A DNA stretch of 64,000 nt from a bacterium (GTDB lineage Bacteria; Planctomycetota; Planctomycetia; Planctomycetales; Planctomycetaceae). Positions 45,006 to 54,844 of this stretch are shown here, one piece after another; positions within the stretch are counted from its first letter, which is position 1; the number at the start of each line of letters is the position of its first letter. The stretch lies in NCBI GenBank assembly GCA_016125225.1, contig WGME01000005.1, positions 62,001 to 126,000 on the forward strand. Reading direction: 5' to 3'. Under the pieces are notes generated by a model. That model was not told the origin of the DNA. It saw only the letters and a program-made list of their open reading frames with translations, and made no database searches. The position numbers were made by a program, and so were the translations under genes.

Positions 45006-45481
45006 TCCTGATCTGTCGAGGCTGCCATCAACGGGACAGCGACATGCGAAGGTTGAGCAAGGTTCGTAAAGATTTTGCGTAATAAGGTTTTCAACAGAGC
45101 AACTTCATCGCTGGACATGCCGACCACGGCGGCTTGGCGAAGTTCCAAGGCATGCTCTACGATGCGTTCCCAGACGGGCTCCGCGGCATCCGCCAGACGG
45201 ACAATCCGTCGCCGACGGTCGTTCGGGTCCCCTTCGCGGCGAACCCAGCCTGCCGCTTCCATCCGATCGAGAATCCGTACCAGCGTTGGGGGTTCGATCA
45301 TCATCTTTCGCGCCAGGTCACCTTGCGAAAGCTGCTTCTCCAGTTTCAGCCAACCGATGACGTGCGTCTGTCGATGTGTAATTCCCTCTGGGGAGAGCCG
45401 TTCAGACAGAGAACGTTGAAATGCCTGATTCGAGACCGCCAGCCAGTAGCCGATGCTCTCTTCAAAATCATAGTCTGGCAT
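45002..45481 (-). CDS. MarR-family regulator of the efflux operon
   Basis: A 159-residue winged-helix regulator (ATG 45481; the frame has another in-frame ATG upstream). The recognition region is GDLARKMMIEPPTLVRILDR, the wing REGDPNDRRRRIVRLA, flanked by dimerisation helices. MarR repressors commonly control a neighbouring efflux operon and respond to small aromatic compounds. The overlap with the adaptor gene supports a single transcript MarR-adaptor-pump. Confidence 0.88.
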   Translation of the reverse strand: MPDYDFEESIGYWLAVSNQAFQRSLSERLSPEGITHRQTHVIGWLKLEKQLSQGDLARKMMIEPPTLVRILDRMEAAGWVRREGDPNDRRRRIVRLADAAEPVWERIVEHALELRQAAVVGMSSDEVALLKTLLRKIFTNLAQPSHVAVPLMAASTDQE

Positions 45482-45593
45482 CGGTGGTCCCCATTTGTTA
45501 GCGCAGGCAATCATCCCCGCTTATGGTAGATCTGCCTAAGAGTTCTGACAAGCACATTTTGCCCAAATCGCGCCAGCTGACCAGGCGATTTTC

Positions 45594-46184
45594 TCAGGAT
45601 TCTGCGGCAGATGCCTCACGACGTAATAACTCGAACGCGAAGAGATCGCACAGTGTGTGTGCGATGATGGGTGCCAGCAGGCTGGGTGGGTCACATAGCC
45701 ACATCAATGCCGTAAAGTACATCCCAACAGCTGTCGCAAGGACAACATAAAGACGAGTGACGGCATGGGCGAGGCCAAACAGCAAATTGACAGCGATGAC
45801 GGCGGCCCAGAAATGGTCGCTACTGAACCACAACTGCAGAGTGCCGCGAAACAGAAGTTCTTCGGAAACCCCCACCATGAGCGACAGGATGACCACGTCA
45901 TGCCGATGACAGGATGCCAGCAACGGCAGCAAAGTTTCCCGCCAAATATTCCGGATGTCGCGAAATTGACCCCAGGAACTGCGTTGAATCCACAAGGAAA
46001 GCACGCAGAGAGGAATGGCAGCGACGCACCCCACCGCTAAGGCCCGGGGTCGCCAAGTCAGGTATTGCCACAGGTCGACGTCAGCCCATGTTGCCAGGCT
46101 GAGGGCGACAATCAGCATCCCACATTGGAATAAGCCAGCCCAAGTGAGAAATGTGGTGCGAGAGATTGCGTCAGAATCATTCAT
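45594..46184 (-). CDS. CPBP-family intramembrane metalloprotease
   Basis: About 196 residues from ATG 46184. The CPBP motif 1 EELLFRG, motif 2 FGLAHA, and the last conserved motif in APIIAHTLCDLF are all present, set among hydrophobic helices (LIVALSLATWA, AVGCVAAIPLCVLSLW). The family cleaves membrane or prenyl-modified peptides, often in bacteriocin self-protection or processing. No peptide substrate gene is beside it. Confidence 0.85.
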   Translation of the reverse strand: MNDSDAISRTTFLTWAGLFQCGMLIVALSLATWADVDLWQYLTWRPRALAVGCVAAIPLCVLSLWIQRSSWGQFRDIRNIWRETLLPLLASCHRHDVVILSLMVGVSEELLFRGTLQLWFSSDHFWAAVIAVNLLFGLAHAVTRLYVVLATAVGMYFTALMWLCDPPSLLAPIIAHTLCDLFAFELLRREASAAES

Positions 46185-46664
46185 TTCGCATTTCGATCCG
46201 CTTTCGACGACAGCAAAAAAGTCACGCGACTGGCACGATAGATAAATCTGATACCAAGCGAACATCCCGCGTGAAATGAACTTCTACGGTGGCACTGAAC
46301 AGGACGGCATCAAACGCCGATAGGGTTGAAGCAACTCACCATTTCTACCCCTGAACTGGGAGTTGTCACGGGCATTGTGCGAATGTCTGGAAGTCGCGTT
46401 GAGGTCTTATCCTCGCCTTGGTTGCGAGGAAATTCACGGCCGAACTGCCAACCGGGATGAAGTCATTCATCGAAGACACCGGCCGGCGGCTTCAACACTT
46501 AACGACAACCTCTACCCCCTCTGGAAGCTGTTGCTAAGAGACCCACGGACAGAACACAGCCTGAAAATCGTCGCCGTCGTCAATCCCACCCCCTCGGATT
46601 GGCGACGGCGATGGTGTTTTGAGGCTGTGATTTTAGCCCACTGACTTCGGCTTATGTCGTAACC
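46185..46664. other. 480-bp gene-poor interval with a terminator near its end
   Basis: No frame here has protein-like composition; a 93-codon frame at 46363-46644 looks accidental. The only clear structure is the hairpin at 46567-46616. Confidence 0.6.
46567..46616 (-). terminator. Long imperfect hairpin, terminator of the methyltransferase
   Basis: Left arm 46567-46586 pairs with 46596-46615 with only two or three mismatches; the minus strand continues with a TTTT run. It lies about 50 bases after the stop of the exported methyltransferase. Confidence 0.6.
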
Positions 46665-47450
46665 CTATTTTCTGACCTTCTCGAACACAATCACATGCTG
46701 CCGTGGCAGGGTGGCAATCGTCTCTTTCCATTTCAGCCCGAGTTCCGGTTGCAAGAGTTCTTTCTTGACCTGGGCTTCCGACATCTTATGCACCAGCTTG
46801 ATCGGCACCAGTGGATCTTCACGGCGGTATTCGACGAGGACAATTCTTCCCCCAACCTTCATGGACTTCGATAACTCCAGCAGCATCTCATAGGGGTAGG
46901 AAAACTCGTGGTAGACATCGACCATCAGGGCAACGTCGACCGTGTCAGCCGGAATGCGGGCAGACTTTTCAGTTCCCAGCACCAGATCGACATTGGTCAG
47001 GTCCAGATTGTTCAATTTGTCGGCGAGCAGGTCGAGCATTTCCTGCTGGATGTCGACAGCGACGACTTTGCCATTCGGTTTCACCATCGGTGCCATCATC
47101 AGCGTGATCACGCCTGAACCGGCGCCGATATCCGCGACAACTTCCCCGGGCTTCAGTTTTAAAGCCTTTAACAGCAACGTCAGGCGTTCCTCTTCTTCCC
47201 GCTCAGCGCGTTCCAGCCAAGGGGCGCCGTGAAAACTCATGACCTGGGCGATTTCACGTCCCAGGTAGAACTTTCCCGTGCCATTCGGATCGTGATCGTT
47301 ACTGTAGGTGTAGCGATCATTCTCTGATTCAACGGTCGGTGTGGCTTCTTGAGCCGACACGGGAAGAGTGCTGCCGAGGATCATCCACAACAGCCCGCTT
47401 AAAACCGCACAGAGGAAGCACCAGACAGACACGGATTTGCGGTTCGCCAT
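46665..47450 (-). CDS. Exported SAM-dependent methyltransferase
   Basis: A 261-residue protein with an N-terminal signal (VWCFLCAVLSGLLWMILGST, then SAQ) followed by a class I methyltransferase: VVADIGAGSGVITLMM (motif I), VVAVDIQQEML, LGTEKSARIPADTVDVALMV, MKVGGRIVLVEYRREDP. Such a fold outside the cytoplasm is odd because SAM is cytoplasmic; in planctomycetes the cell plan may allow it, or the hydrophobic part may be an anchor. The family is common in this phylum, with unknown acceptor. Confidence 0.75.
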   Translation of the reverse strand: MANRKSVSVWCFLCAVLSGLLWMILGSTLPVSAQEATPTVESENDRYTYSNDHDPNGTGKFYLGREIAQVMSFHGAPWLERAEREEEERLTLLLKALKLKPGEVVADIGAGSGVITLMMAPMVKPNGKVVAVDIQQEMLDLLADKLNNLDLTNVDLVLGTEKSARIPADTVDVALMVDVYHEFSYPYEMLLELSKSMKVGGRIVLVEYRREDPLVPIKLVHKMSEAQVKKELLQPELGLKWKETIATLPRQHVIVFEKVRK

Positions 47451-47505
47451 GGGTTTCCTTTGTCGCTACATGAATCGAGGGGCGTGGATTTGGTTATCGT
47501 CGATA

Positions 47506-48522
47506 TTAAAATCCGCGAGCGGCGCGAATGTCGTCGAAGTCGCGGAGGTGATAATCGATGCCGACATAGTCCAGGACACGACACAACGACCTCACAGCGA
47601 CTCCCATGCCATCGGGACCGCTGAAGCCACCGAACTGCCCGCCCCCTTTCAGGTGGGGTTCCAGTTCCAGGAAGACGCCGGGCACGCCAAGGGCTTGCAT
47701 CTTCTTTTCCATCTCGGGCAGATGTTGCTTCAGATCGCGCAGAATGAGTTCGTGTCCGGAATCGCCCACATCTGCCGGCACGAAGTTCTTCAGACGTTCT
47801 TCATCAACATGGCCGGTCCATTCCAGGCTCGGGTCAATGCGATAATCCTTGATGTGCATCCAGCCGAAGTAATCGCGCATGGCGACATACTCGGCCGTGC
47901 AGTCCAGGGCATTAATGTTCTGGCAACTGATGTTCGCCCCATCAAAAATGCAGACCAGATTGGGGTGCTTGACCGCGGCAGCGAGTGCGGCGAGATAACG
48001 CCCGTTCTGTCCAACGAGGTTGGCCTCAACTTCCAGGCCGAAGATCAGGCCCGCTTTCGCGCAGGCATCGACAATCGGGCCGAGTCGATCAGCGGCGGCT
48101 TGCACATGCGGAGCTGGGTCGGTCCCGGCAGGATGATAAAACGAGAATCCGCGAATCAGTTTCGCCCCGAGTTTTTCGGCTGACTTGATAGTGTCGGCAA
48201 CGGTCGTGTTCAGGTAGGTCTGGGGATCGACATACTTGTTGTGGGAACTATCGGCCTGATCGTAGAGCTTCACCTTGCCGATGCGTGAGCCGATGCTGCA
48301 GACCTTCAGGCCATAGTCGTTCTGCAGTTTCGCGAGTTGTTCGAATTCGGCATCACTGAGTTCGGTCACATGCTTCACGTTCCCGCCTGCGGTCAGGTCG
48401 AGAAAACGCGGGCTGTAGTACTGCAGCCCCAGTGCGGCCAGTGCCGCAAATTGCTCGACGACGGTCTTGGAGTTGGCGGCTTCATCCGCAAAAGCGGAAA
48501 GCAGAATACGTGGCTGGCTCAT
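47506..48522 (-). CDS. Sugar-phosphate isomerase/epimerase-like TIM barrel
   Basis: A 338-residue TIM-barrel protein. The start [16 protein letters not shown] is followed by strands [57 protein letters not shown] and [11 protein letters not shown], which place acidic and His residues at the expected metal site. Related to the protein at 29936, but distant. A sugar or inositol-like substrate is usual for the family; it is not determined here. It is transcribed 55 bases upstream of the exported methyltransferase and perhaps together with it. Confidence 0.8.
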   Translation of the reverse strand: MSQPRILLSAFADEAANSKTVVEQFAALAALGLQYYSPRFLDLTAGGNVKHVTELSDAEFEQLAKLQNDYGLKVCSIGSRIGKVKLYDQADSSHNKYVDPQTYLNTTVADTIKSAEKLGAKLIRGFSFYHPAGTDPAPHVQAAADRLGPIVDACAKAGLIFGLEVEANLVGQNGRYLAALAAAVKHPNLVCIFDGANISCQNINALDCTAEYVAMRDYFGWMHIKDYRIDPSLEWTGHVDEERLKNFVPADVGDSGHELILRDLKQHLPEMEKKMQALGVPGVFLELEPHLKGGGQFGGFSGPDGMGVAVRSLCRVLDYVGIDYHLRDFDDIRAARGF

Positions 48523-48855
48523 GGATTCTCGGTGGGTTCAAGTCGCAAGGGGATCAATTGAGTCGAGGCTGCCGACAGTAACTGCAAACAGATTTGCGAG
48601 ATACCACCAGCCGTCTCTGGCCCGATTGTCAGTCAGCCCCGCCGATTCTGCAAGTCTTCACTGGAAATGCAGCGGGAAAACCAGTTGTCAGGCGACAACC
48701 ATTTTGACCGACTTTGCTGGAGGAACTTGCCTTATTTCCTGATCGATGATTATACTTTGATGCGTCACCTGCAGAGACCGTTCGTGTCTCTTGTTTCCAA
48801 ATCGCTTGTGTGTTTCGTCCATTTCTTTCCTGTTAGCGCTTATCAGGAGTGAATT
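48523..48855. other. 333-bp divergent promoter region
   Basis: It separates the minus-strand isomerase from the plus-strand DUF1559 gene. It contains a small hairpin GTTGTC-AGGC-GACAAC (48684-48699) and the promoter described separately, but no gene. Confidence 0.6.
48727..48756 (+). promoter_or_regulatory. Sigma70-like promoter of the DUF1559 gene
   Basis: TTGCCT (48727-48732), an 18-base spacer and TATACT (48751-48756) give a good match to a housekeeping promoter, 99 bases before the start of the gene. Confidence 0.4.
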
Positions 48856-49818
48856 ATGCCTCGCCATCCACGTTCGCGCGCCTCTGGATTTACGTTGATT
48901 GAGTTGCTGGTGGTCATTGCCATCATCGCGATTCTCATTGCGTTGCTGTTGCCTGCTGTACAGCAGGCACGAGAATCTGCCCGACGGACTCAGTGCCGCA
49001 ATAACATGAAGCAACTCGGATTGGCCCTGCACAATTACCACGACAACTTTCAGTTGTTTCCCATGAGTTACACCACCGATGGCCAATTCACCACAGCAAC
49101 CTATGGTCGTTCGTGGATGATGGGCATTCTGCCATTCATTGATCAGGCACCACTGTTCAATCAAATCGACCATTCCGCTCCCATGGCCAATTCGACAACA
49201 AGTCCACTTCCTACTCCTTACTCACCTAACACCGTTGTGGCAATGACCGTCCTCACGGCCTTTTTGTGTCCGTCTGACTCTGGGAATAACCAGGGGAAAC
49301 TTAATGGACGTGCTAACATCACCAATGATTACTGGGGTGTAACAGACTATAAGGCTGTCGCAGGCAACAACTGGGCTTGGGGCAACTTTGTTTACACTCA
49401 TCCGACTGGTCGGAATGCCACCAATAATAACGGTCTGGATGCCGGTAATGGTTGGATGTGCCGCAACAACCGAGGAGCAGCCGGCCCCTTCATCTCTGGC
49501 TTGCGACATTTCACTGATGGTACCAGTAATACGCTACTGGTCGGTGAAGCTCTGCCCGGCCGTTGTATTCACAATACGTGGTGGTTCTTTAATCACACCA
49601 CCGCCACCTGTGCAGTTCCTCTTAACTACTACCAGAAGAATCAGTCGATTACGCCAGGTGATTGGCCGAACAATTACAGCTTTGCCAGCGAGCACGTGGG
49701 CGGGGCACACTTCACGATGGGGGATGGCACCGTCCGATTCCTCTCCGAAAATATCGACCTGCAGCTCTATCGCAATCTGTCCACGATTGATGGCCGCGAG
49801 ACTGTGGGTGATTTCTAG
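48856..49818 (+). CDS. DUF1559 prepilin-like protein
   Basis: A 320-residue protein with a type IV prepilin start: a basic leader (MPRHPRSRAS), then GFTLIELLVVIAIIAILIAL, cleaved after the Gly by a prepilin peptidase, with the helix continuing to ARESARRTQC. The rest is the DUF1559 domain, with GTSNTLLVGEALPG and a C-terminal DGTVRFLSENID typical of this vastly expanded planctomycete family. It probably forms type II secretion or pseudopilus-like surface structures. The lipoprotein following it is its common neighbour. Confidence 0.92.
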   Translation: MPRHPRSRASGFTLIELLVVIAIIAILIALLLPAVQQARESARRTQCRNNMKQLGLALHNYHDNFQLFPMSYTTDGQFTTATYGRSWMMGILPFIDQAPLFNQIDHSAPMANSTTSPLPTPYSPNTVVAMTVLTAFLCPSDSGNNQGKLNGRANITNDYWGVTDYKAVAGNNWAWGNFVYTHPTGRNATNNNGLDAGNGWMCRNNRGAAGPFISGLRHFTDGTSNTLLVGEALPGRCIHNTWWFFNHTTATCAVPLNYYQKNQSITPGDWPNNYSFASEHVGGAHFTMGDGTVRFLSENIDLQLYRNLSTIDGRETVGDF

Positions 49819-49919
49819 GCGAACCGTATTCTTCTGGATATCGGCCTGAAATTGAGGCAGGCAGTCATCAAGGTGATGGCTGCCTGTGTCTTTCATTTTC
49901 TCTGGAGATGCGCTATCCG

Positions 49920-50345
49920 ATGCACAACACATGGAAGCTTTCAATTTGCCTCGCATTGCTCGCTGGTTGTGGTGGTGGCTCGGGATCGAAATTGTCATTA
50001 GCTCCGGCGGCGGGAGTCGCTCGTTTCAACGAGACCCCGATTGCTGATGCCACAATCACTTTCTATCCCGAGAAGGGGCCGGTCGGCATTGGCAAAACGG
50101 ATTCTCAGGGGGTGTTTCAGATCAAAACGAATGGCCAACTGGGAGCCGTTATTGGATCGCATCGCGTGACTGTGATGAGCGATGATGCGGCTGGCGGTGA
50201 GCCCCCACCAATGGATGGAAACGAGATGAAATCTGCCAGAAAATCGAAGTACTCACAAAAATATACGGACCCCGGCACGACCGACCTGGTCATCTCGATA
50301 GAGTCTGGGGGCAATAAAGAACTCGTCCTCGACCTGACCGAATAG
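49920..50345 (+). CDS. Small transthyretin-like lipoprotein
   Basis: A 141-residue lipoprotein starting at ATG 49920 (four codons after an upstream ATG). The lipobox LLAGC follows the hydrophobic signal (KLSICLALLA). The remainder is a beta-sandwich: VARFNETPIADATITFYP, then IGKTDSQGVFQIKT and AVIGSHRVTVMS, as in carboxypeptidase regulatory-like/transthyretin-like domains that accompany DUF1559 proteins in planctomycetes. It ends in ELVLDLTE. Confidence 0.8.
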   Translation: MHNTWKLSICLALLAGCGGGSGSKLSLAPAAGVARFNETPIADATITFYPEKGPVGIGKTDSQGVFQIKTNGQLGAVIGSHRVTVMSDDAAGGEPPPMDGNEMKSARKSKYSQKYTDPGTTDLVISIESGGNKELVLDLTE

Positions 50346-50386
50346 CGAACCGGTCCCTCGGTCACATTACAACGGCTGAAAAATAA

Positions 50387-50422
50387 GAGAGCGGGGATCT
50401 CCAAACTGAGATCCCCGCTCTC
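50387..50422. terminator. 14-bp bidirectional hairpin
   Basis: Perfect arms 50387-50400 and 50409-50422 with an 8-base loop, between the convergent lipoprotein and BipA genes. The flanks carry A-rich sequence (AAAAATAA) on one side and TGGCTGTTT on the other. Confidence 0.75.
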
Positions 50423-50450
50423 TGGCTGTTTGATCAATCAATAGGACCGA

Positions 50451-52280
50451 TTATGCCTGAGCGGAACGCGAGAACTGCTTGCGTTCGTTCTCGGTGAGCC
50501 GGATTTTCCGCAGGCGGATGGCCGTCGGTGTGACTTCGACATACTCATCGTCTTCGATGTACTCGAGCGCGGCTTCCAGAGACATCCGACGTGGCGGCTT
50601 CAAGATGATGTTGTCATCGGCCCCGGCAGAGCGGATGTTCGTGAGTTTCTTTTCGCGGATCGGGTTGACCGTGAGGTCGTTATCTCGGGCGTTCTCACCG
50701 ACGATCATCCCCTCGTAAACTTCGTCTCCATGGCCGACGAAGAGTTCCGCCCGCTCCTGCAGTTTATTCAATGCGAACGTGACCGCCTTGCCCCGTTCCT
50801 GGGAAACCAGCACTCCGTTCTGGCGGTGAGGCACTTCGCCTTCCTGTTCGCGATAGCCTTCGAAGCGGTGATGAATGATGGCTTCGCCTTTCGTGGCGTT
50901 GAGCAGCTTTGTTCGTAGGCCGATCAGCCCGCGGGCAGGAATCGAGAATTCGACATGCGAGAATCCGTTGTCGCCGCCGGACATTTCGATCAACTGGCCA
51001 CGACGTCCACCTACCAGTTCCATGACCGGTCCGATGACATTCGTGGGGGCATCGACTTCCAGCAGTTCAAACGGTTCCTGCCATTTGCCATCAATCTGCT
51101 TGCGAATGACCTGCGGCTTACCGACCGAGAGTTCATATCCTTCGCGACGCATGGTTTCGATCAGGACCGACAGGTGCAGCACACCACGGCCGGATACCTT
51201 GAAGGCGTCTTTGTCGCCAAGTTCTTCGACCCGCAAAGCCACGTTGGATTCGAGTTCACGCATCAGCCGCGCCCGCAGGTGGCGGCTGGTGAGGAACTTT
51301 CCGGCACCGGAGCCCTGCCCGGCCATGGGGGAGCTGTTCACTGTGAAAGTCATCGACAGCGTCGGTTCGTCGACACTGATCCGTGGCAAGGCCACCGGAT
51401 TGGCCGGATCAGCGACGGTATCGCCAATTTCCGGAGTATCCAGACCCGTGATGGCCACGATATCCCCGGCGGTGGCTGTTTCTGCAGCGACGCGACCTAG
51501 CTTATCGAACTGTTCGAGATTCACGACGGTGGAAGGCACGACCTTGCCATCAGCCTTCATCACCACCACCTTCTGGCCGACCCGAATGCTACCGGCATTG
51601 ATGCGGCCAGTGGCAATCCGGCCGACGAATTCCGAGTAGGTGAGCGACGTGACCATCAGTTGCAAGGGACCATCCTGCACCACGCGCGGACCGGGCACTT
51701 TTTCGAGGATCAGATCGAGCAGCGGCAGAATCGTATCGGTCTTCACGGCGGGGTCGTGGGTGGCAAAACCCGAGCGACCACTGGCGAAGATGTACGGGAA
51801 ATCGAGGACGTCGTCTTCGGCACCCAGTTCGACAAAGAGATCGAAGGTTTCAGAGAGGACATCGTTCGGCCGAGCATCCGGACGGTCGACTTTGTTGACG
51901 ACGACGACCGGCTGCAGGCCAACTTGCAACGCCTTCTGCAACACGAAGCGAGTTTGCGGACGCGGTCCTTCGAACGCATCAACCAGCACCAGGGCCCCAT
52001 CGGCCATACTGAGAACGCGTTCAACTTCGCCACCGAAGTCGGCGTGGCCCGGGGTATCGATGATGTTGATCTTCACCCCTTTGTAAGGGATGGCGATGTT
52101 CTTCGCGAGAATGGTGATGCCACGTTCCCGCTCCTGATCGTTGGAGTCGAGGATGCACTCGCCCTGCAACTGGGTCTCGCGGAATTGTCCGCTGGCTTTG
52201 AGCAGGGCATCGACCAGGGTCGTTTTGCCGTGGTCAACGTGGGCGATAATGGCGATGTTTCGAACGTCTTGTCGGCGCAT
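50451..52280 (-). CDS. typA: GTPase BipA/TypA
   Basis: A 609-residue translational GTPase (start MRRQDVRNIAIIAHVDHGK; upstream in-frame codons are ignored). G1 is AHVDHGKTT, G2/G3 include RERGITILAKN and DTPGHADFGGEVE, and G4 is NKVDRPDAR. The later domains show LLEVDAPTNVIGPVMEL and RGLIGLRTKLLNATKGEA, typical of TypA. It binds ribosomes and helps large-subunit assembly and stress adaptation. Length is normal. Confidence 0.95.
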   Translation of the reverse strand: MRRQDVRNIAIIAHVDHGKTTLVDALLKASGQFRETQLQGECILDSNDQERERGITILAKNIAIPYKGVKINIIDTPGHADFGGEVERVLSMADGALVLVDAFEGPRPQTRFVLQKALQVGLQPVVVVNKVDRPDARPNDVLSETFDLFVELGAEDDVLDFPYIFASGRSGFATHDPAVKTDTILPLLDLILEKVPGPRVVQDGPLQLMVTSLTYSEFVGRIATGRINAGSIRVGQKVVVMKADGKVVPSTVVNLEQFDKLGRVAAETATAGDIVAITGLDTPEIGDTVADPANPVALPRISVDEPTLSMTFTVNSSPMAGQGSGAGKFLTSRHLRARLMRELESNVALRVEELGDKDAFKVSGRGVLHLSVLIETMRREGYELSVGKPQVIRKQIDGKWQEPFELLEVDAPTNVIGPVMELVGGRRGQLIEMSGGDNGFSHVEFSIPARGLIGLRTKLLNATKGEAIIHHRFEGYREQEGEVPHRQNGVLVSQERGKAVTFALNKLQERAELFVGHGDEVYEGMIVGENARDNDLTVNPIREKKLTNIRSAGADDNIILKPPRRMSLEAALEYIEDDEYVEVTPTAIRLRKIRLTENERKQFSRSAQA

Positions 52281-52552
52281 AATGGGCGGGCAGTCAGCGG
52301 GTAGGGCGAGGCGGAGTACAGCATCACGCAAGCGTTTCGTGACGCCCTGAGAGTGGAAACAACCCCTCCGTTGGGTTGTCAACCATGTGCTGCAGTATAT
52401 CGACCGGCCCCTTGCAGGGAAAGACGCTTTCCGCCAGAGTGGAGCTGAAACGCAAAGTCTTCACGGAAAATTGATACGGGCGTCCACTGGGGCGTCGCTG
52501 CAATCCGATTGTTTGTTACTTAACGTAGCCCCTTTGCCTCCGAGACCTGCGC

Positions 52553-53293
52553 ATGCATTGGTTGGTCAGCCTGCGTGATCCGGTCGAACTCCCGGCAGCC
52601 CTCTCTGCCGGGGTCGATTTCATCGATTTGAAAGATGTGGATCGCGGGTCACTGGGGATGGCCAGCGAGGCAAACATCGCGGCATTTACCGCCCAATTAA
52701 AGCAGTTCGCTCCTGATCGCCACTGCAGTCTGGCTTTGGGGGAATTGTCGGAATGGCCGGATGGTCGGCTGCCGATTGCTGTTCCTGACAATGTCGGTTG
52801 GGTGAAGTTGGGGCTGTCTCAATGCTGTGGCGATGCCAATTGGCAGGCCAGATGGCTCAGAGTCCGACGGCAAATCGACCAGTCAGCGGGGCGATCTTTG
52901 CACTGGATCGCAGTGGCGTATGCGGATGCCGAAGTGGCACATTCCCCGTCTGTTGGGGCGATTTTGGATGCCGCTGCTATAACGGACTGCTGGGGATTGT
53001 TGATCGATACGTATTCCAAGTCGGGGCAGTCGCTGTTGGACTGGCTGGGAGTCGACCGACTACAAACTCTGATCGAAAAGGCGCAAACCGCAGGGTTAAA
53101 GGTCGCACTCGCTGGACAGGTCGGCATTCACGATGTTCCCTCACTGGCTGGTTTGCAGCCGGATATCGTGGCCGTCCGTTCGGCGGTGTGTGTTGACGGC
53201 GTCCGCACAAAGCCCTTGTGCCCCACGCGTCTCGCACAGTTTCGGCAACAGCTCAGGGCTCTTGCGGAGCACCGTGATCCAGCCAAGGTGTGA
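52553..53293 (+). CDS. mfnB: (5-formylfuran-3-yl)methyl phosphate synthase (MfnB-like)
   Basis: A 246-residue protein of the MfnB family, which makes the furan phosphate in methanofuran-type cofactor synthesis from two triose phosphates. Its signature VSLRDPVELPAALSAGVDFI, DLKDVDRGSLGM carries the catalytic lysine; LHWIAVAYADAEV and LKVALAGQVG are later conserved strands. In planctomycetes these genes support tetrahydromethanopterin-linked formaldehyde oxidation. It converges on and overlaps the MfnE-like gene by 41 bases. Confidence 0.85.
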   Translation: MHWLVSLRDPVELPAALSAGVDFIDLKDVDRGSLGMASEANIAAFTAQLKQFAPDRHCSLALGELSEWPDGRLPIAVPDNVGWVKLGLSQCCGDANWQARWLRVRRQIDQSAGRSLHWIAVAYADAEVAHSPSVGAILDAAAITDCWGLLIDTYSKSGQSLLDWLGVDRLQTLIEKAQTAGLKVALAGQVGIHDVPSLAGLQPDIVAVRSAVCVDGVRTKPLCPTRLAQFRQQLRALAEHRDPAKV

Positions 53294-53885
53294 TCACTGG
53301 TGATTCATCGCGCAGGCAACACCAGGTGATGCGCGGGATGCGGCCTGCCAGTCCCGGAAAATAGGGATCGACCACCCCCGCCTGAGCGGCCGCGGTCACC
53401 GTGCCAACCGGACAGGGGGCCGACTTGAGCAGCAGCAATTCTGTCGCGGGCCAATGGATGGTCGTCCAGGCCGCCAGGCTGTCGCTGGTCACATCCCAAT
53501 GATGCGGCGGGGCTTCATCCGTGAGTCGCTGTTCGAGGTCTTCAAGCCGTGGCCCCGGATCGAGGACTGGAATGCGGTCCGTTCGAGACAGCTCCTGCAA
53601 CATCGCGAAATCAGTGACCACATGAGCCCGCGGCAGAAGTTTCGCAAGCAGTTGGGAGTTGAGACGTAAGGCTGAAATCGCCAGATGATGCGAGACGTCC
53701 TCGGTCAATTCAAACTGCTCATGCCAGCCGCGCACGAGATCGGCCGTTGGTCCGCCGCCGGGAAAGAGGACCGGAACGGCAGCGTTCAATTGTCGGCAGA
53801 CCGTCGTCAAGCGGGCACCGAGATCGTGCAAGTCGTACAGGCTGCCGCCGACCTTGACGATCACGATCCGCGGTGCCGCTGTCAT
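53253..53885 (-). CDS. Amino-acid-kinase-family protein, MfnE-like
   Basis: A 210-residue amino acid kinase fold: IVKVGGSLYDL (phosphate-binding), VLFPGGGPTADLVR, and the late HHWDVTSDSLAAW, with VPVLDPGPRLEDL between. MfnE phosphorylates [5-(aminomethyl)furan-3-yl]methyl phosphate in methanofuran synthesis, the step after MfnB and its transaminase. Location beside mfnB strongly supports that role. It follows hisG by 11 bases on the same strand. A general amino acid kinase cannot be excluded. Confidence 0.72.
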   Translation of the reverse strand: MTAAPRIVIVKVGGSLYDLHDLGARLTTVCRQLNAAVPVLFPGGGPTADLVRGWHEQFELTEDVSHHLAISALRLNSQLLAKLLPRAHVVTDFAMLQELSRTDRIPVLDPGPRLEDLEQRLTDEAPPHHWDVTSDSLAAWTTIHWPATELLLLKSAPCPVGTVTAAAQAGVVDPYFPGLAGRIPRITWCCLRDESPVITPWLDHGAPQEP

Positions 53886-53896
53886 GCCACGGTCCG

Positions 53897-54775
53897 TCAG
53901 TCAATGATCTTCGAGATGGGATACTCGACGATGCCACGGGCACCGGCGGCCTTCAACTGCGGAATGATCTGCCGGACGTACGATTCATCGACGATGGTGT
54001 TAATGTCGACCCATTCCGGATCGGACAGCGGGGCCACCGTCGGCTTCTGCAAGGCCGGCAGTTCGCGGAGTACCGATTCCAGATGCGTGCGGTGGACGTT
54101 CATCATCAGGCCGACTTTGGTCTCCGCTGCCAGGCATGACCGCAACATCAAGGCGATATTGTCGAGCTTTGAGCGCTTCCGCTCATCTTTCCAGCTTTGC
54201 TGATTGGCGATAAACCGCGTGGTGCTTTGCAGCACCTCATCGACGATACGCAGATCATTCGCCCGCAAAGAACTACCTGTTTCGGTCACTTCGACAATCG
54301 CATCGGCGAGTCGCGGAGGTTTCACTTCCGTTGCTCCCCAGGAAAATTCCACCTGGGCATTCACCCCATGTTGGGCCAGGTAATGCTTGGTCAACCCGAC
54401 CGCTTCGGTCGCGATCCGCTTGCCTTCAAGATCTTTGACCGACAGCACCGTCGAGTTGTTCGGCACGCAAAGGACCCAGCGGACCGGGCGGCGGCTGACT
54501 TTCGAGAACATCAATTCGCAGATTTCATGCACATCGGCCTGGGTTTCAAAGATCCAATCGAAACCGGTGATGCCCGCGTCCAGAATGCCTTGTTGCACGT
54601 ACCGGGCCATCTCCTGGGCACGGATCAGCATGCACTCGATTTCTGGATCGTCGATGTCCGGATAGTACGACCGCGACTGAAATTTGATGGTGTAGCCCGC
54701 CTTTTTGAAAAGTTCGGCGGTGGCTTCCTGGAGGCTCCCCGCGGGGATTCCCAGTTTGATCAGTTTTTCGGACAT
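53897..54775 (-). CDS. hisG: ATP phosphoribosyltransferase, long form
   Basis: A 292-residue HisG of the long form, which carries a C-terminal regulatory ACT-like domain and needs no HisZ. The N-terminus is [20 protein letters not shown], followed by [20 protein letters not shown] and [20 protein letters not shown]. The regulatory part begins near residue 215 ([20 protein letters not shown]). It catalyses the first step of histidine synthesis and is feedback regulated. hisI is the next gene upstream. Confidence 0.93.
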   Translation of the reverse strand: MSEKLIKLGIPAGSLQEATAELFKKAGYTIKFQSRSYYPDIDDPEIECMLIRAQEMARYVQQGILDAGITGFDWIFETQADVHEICELMFSKVSRRPVRWVLCVPNNSTVLSVKDLEGKRIATEAVGLTKHYLAQHGVNAQVEFSWGATEVKPPRLADAIVEVTETGSSLRANDLRIVDEVLQSTTRFIANQQSWKDERKRSKLDNIALMLRSCLAAETKVGLMMNVHRTHLESVLRELPALQKPTVAPLSDPEWVDINTIVDESYVRQIIPQLKAAGARGIVEYPISKIID

Positions 54776-54844
54776 CGAGAGACCTATCAGTCAATGAGAG
54801 TCAGACAGCAGCGGCGGTCTGGCGGATGAAGTCACATCCGCCGA

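Noticed and set aside
46363-46644. 93-codon plus-strand frame
   Set aside because: It runs through the terminator hairpin of the methyltransferase and shows no protein-like pattern.
54197-54829. Plus-strand open frame of 210 codons over hisG
   Set aside because: It is antisense to an intact hisG, with composition biased by the opposite strand.
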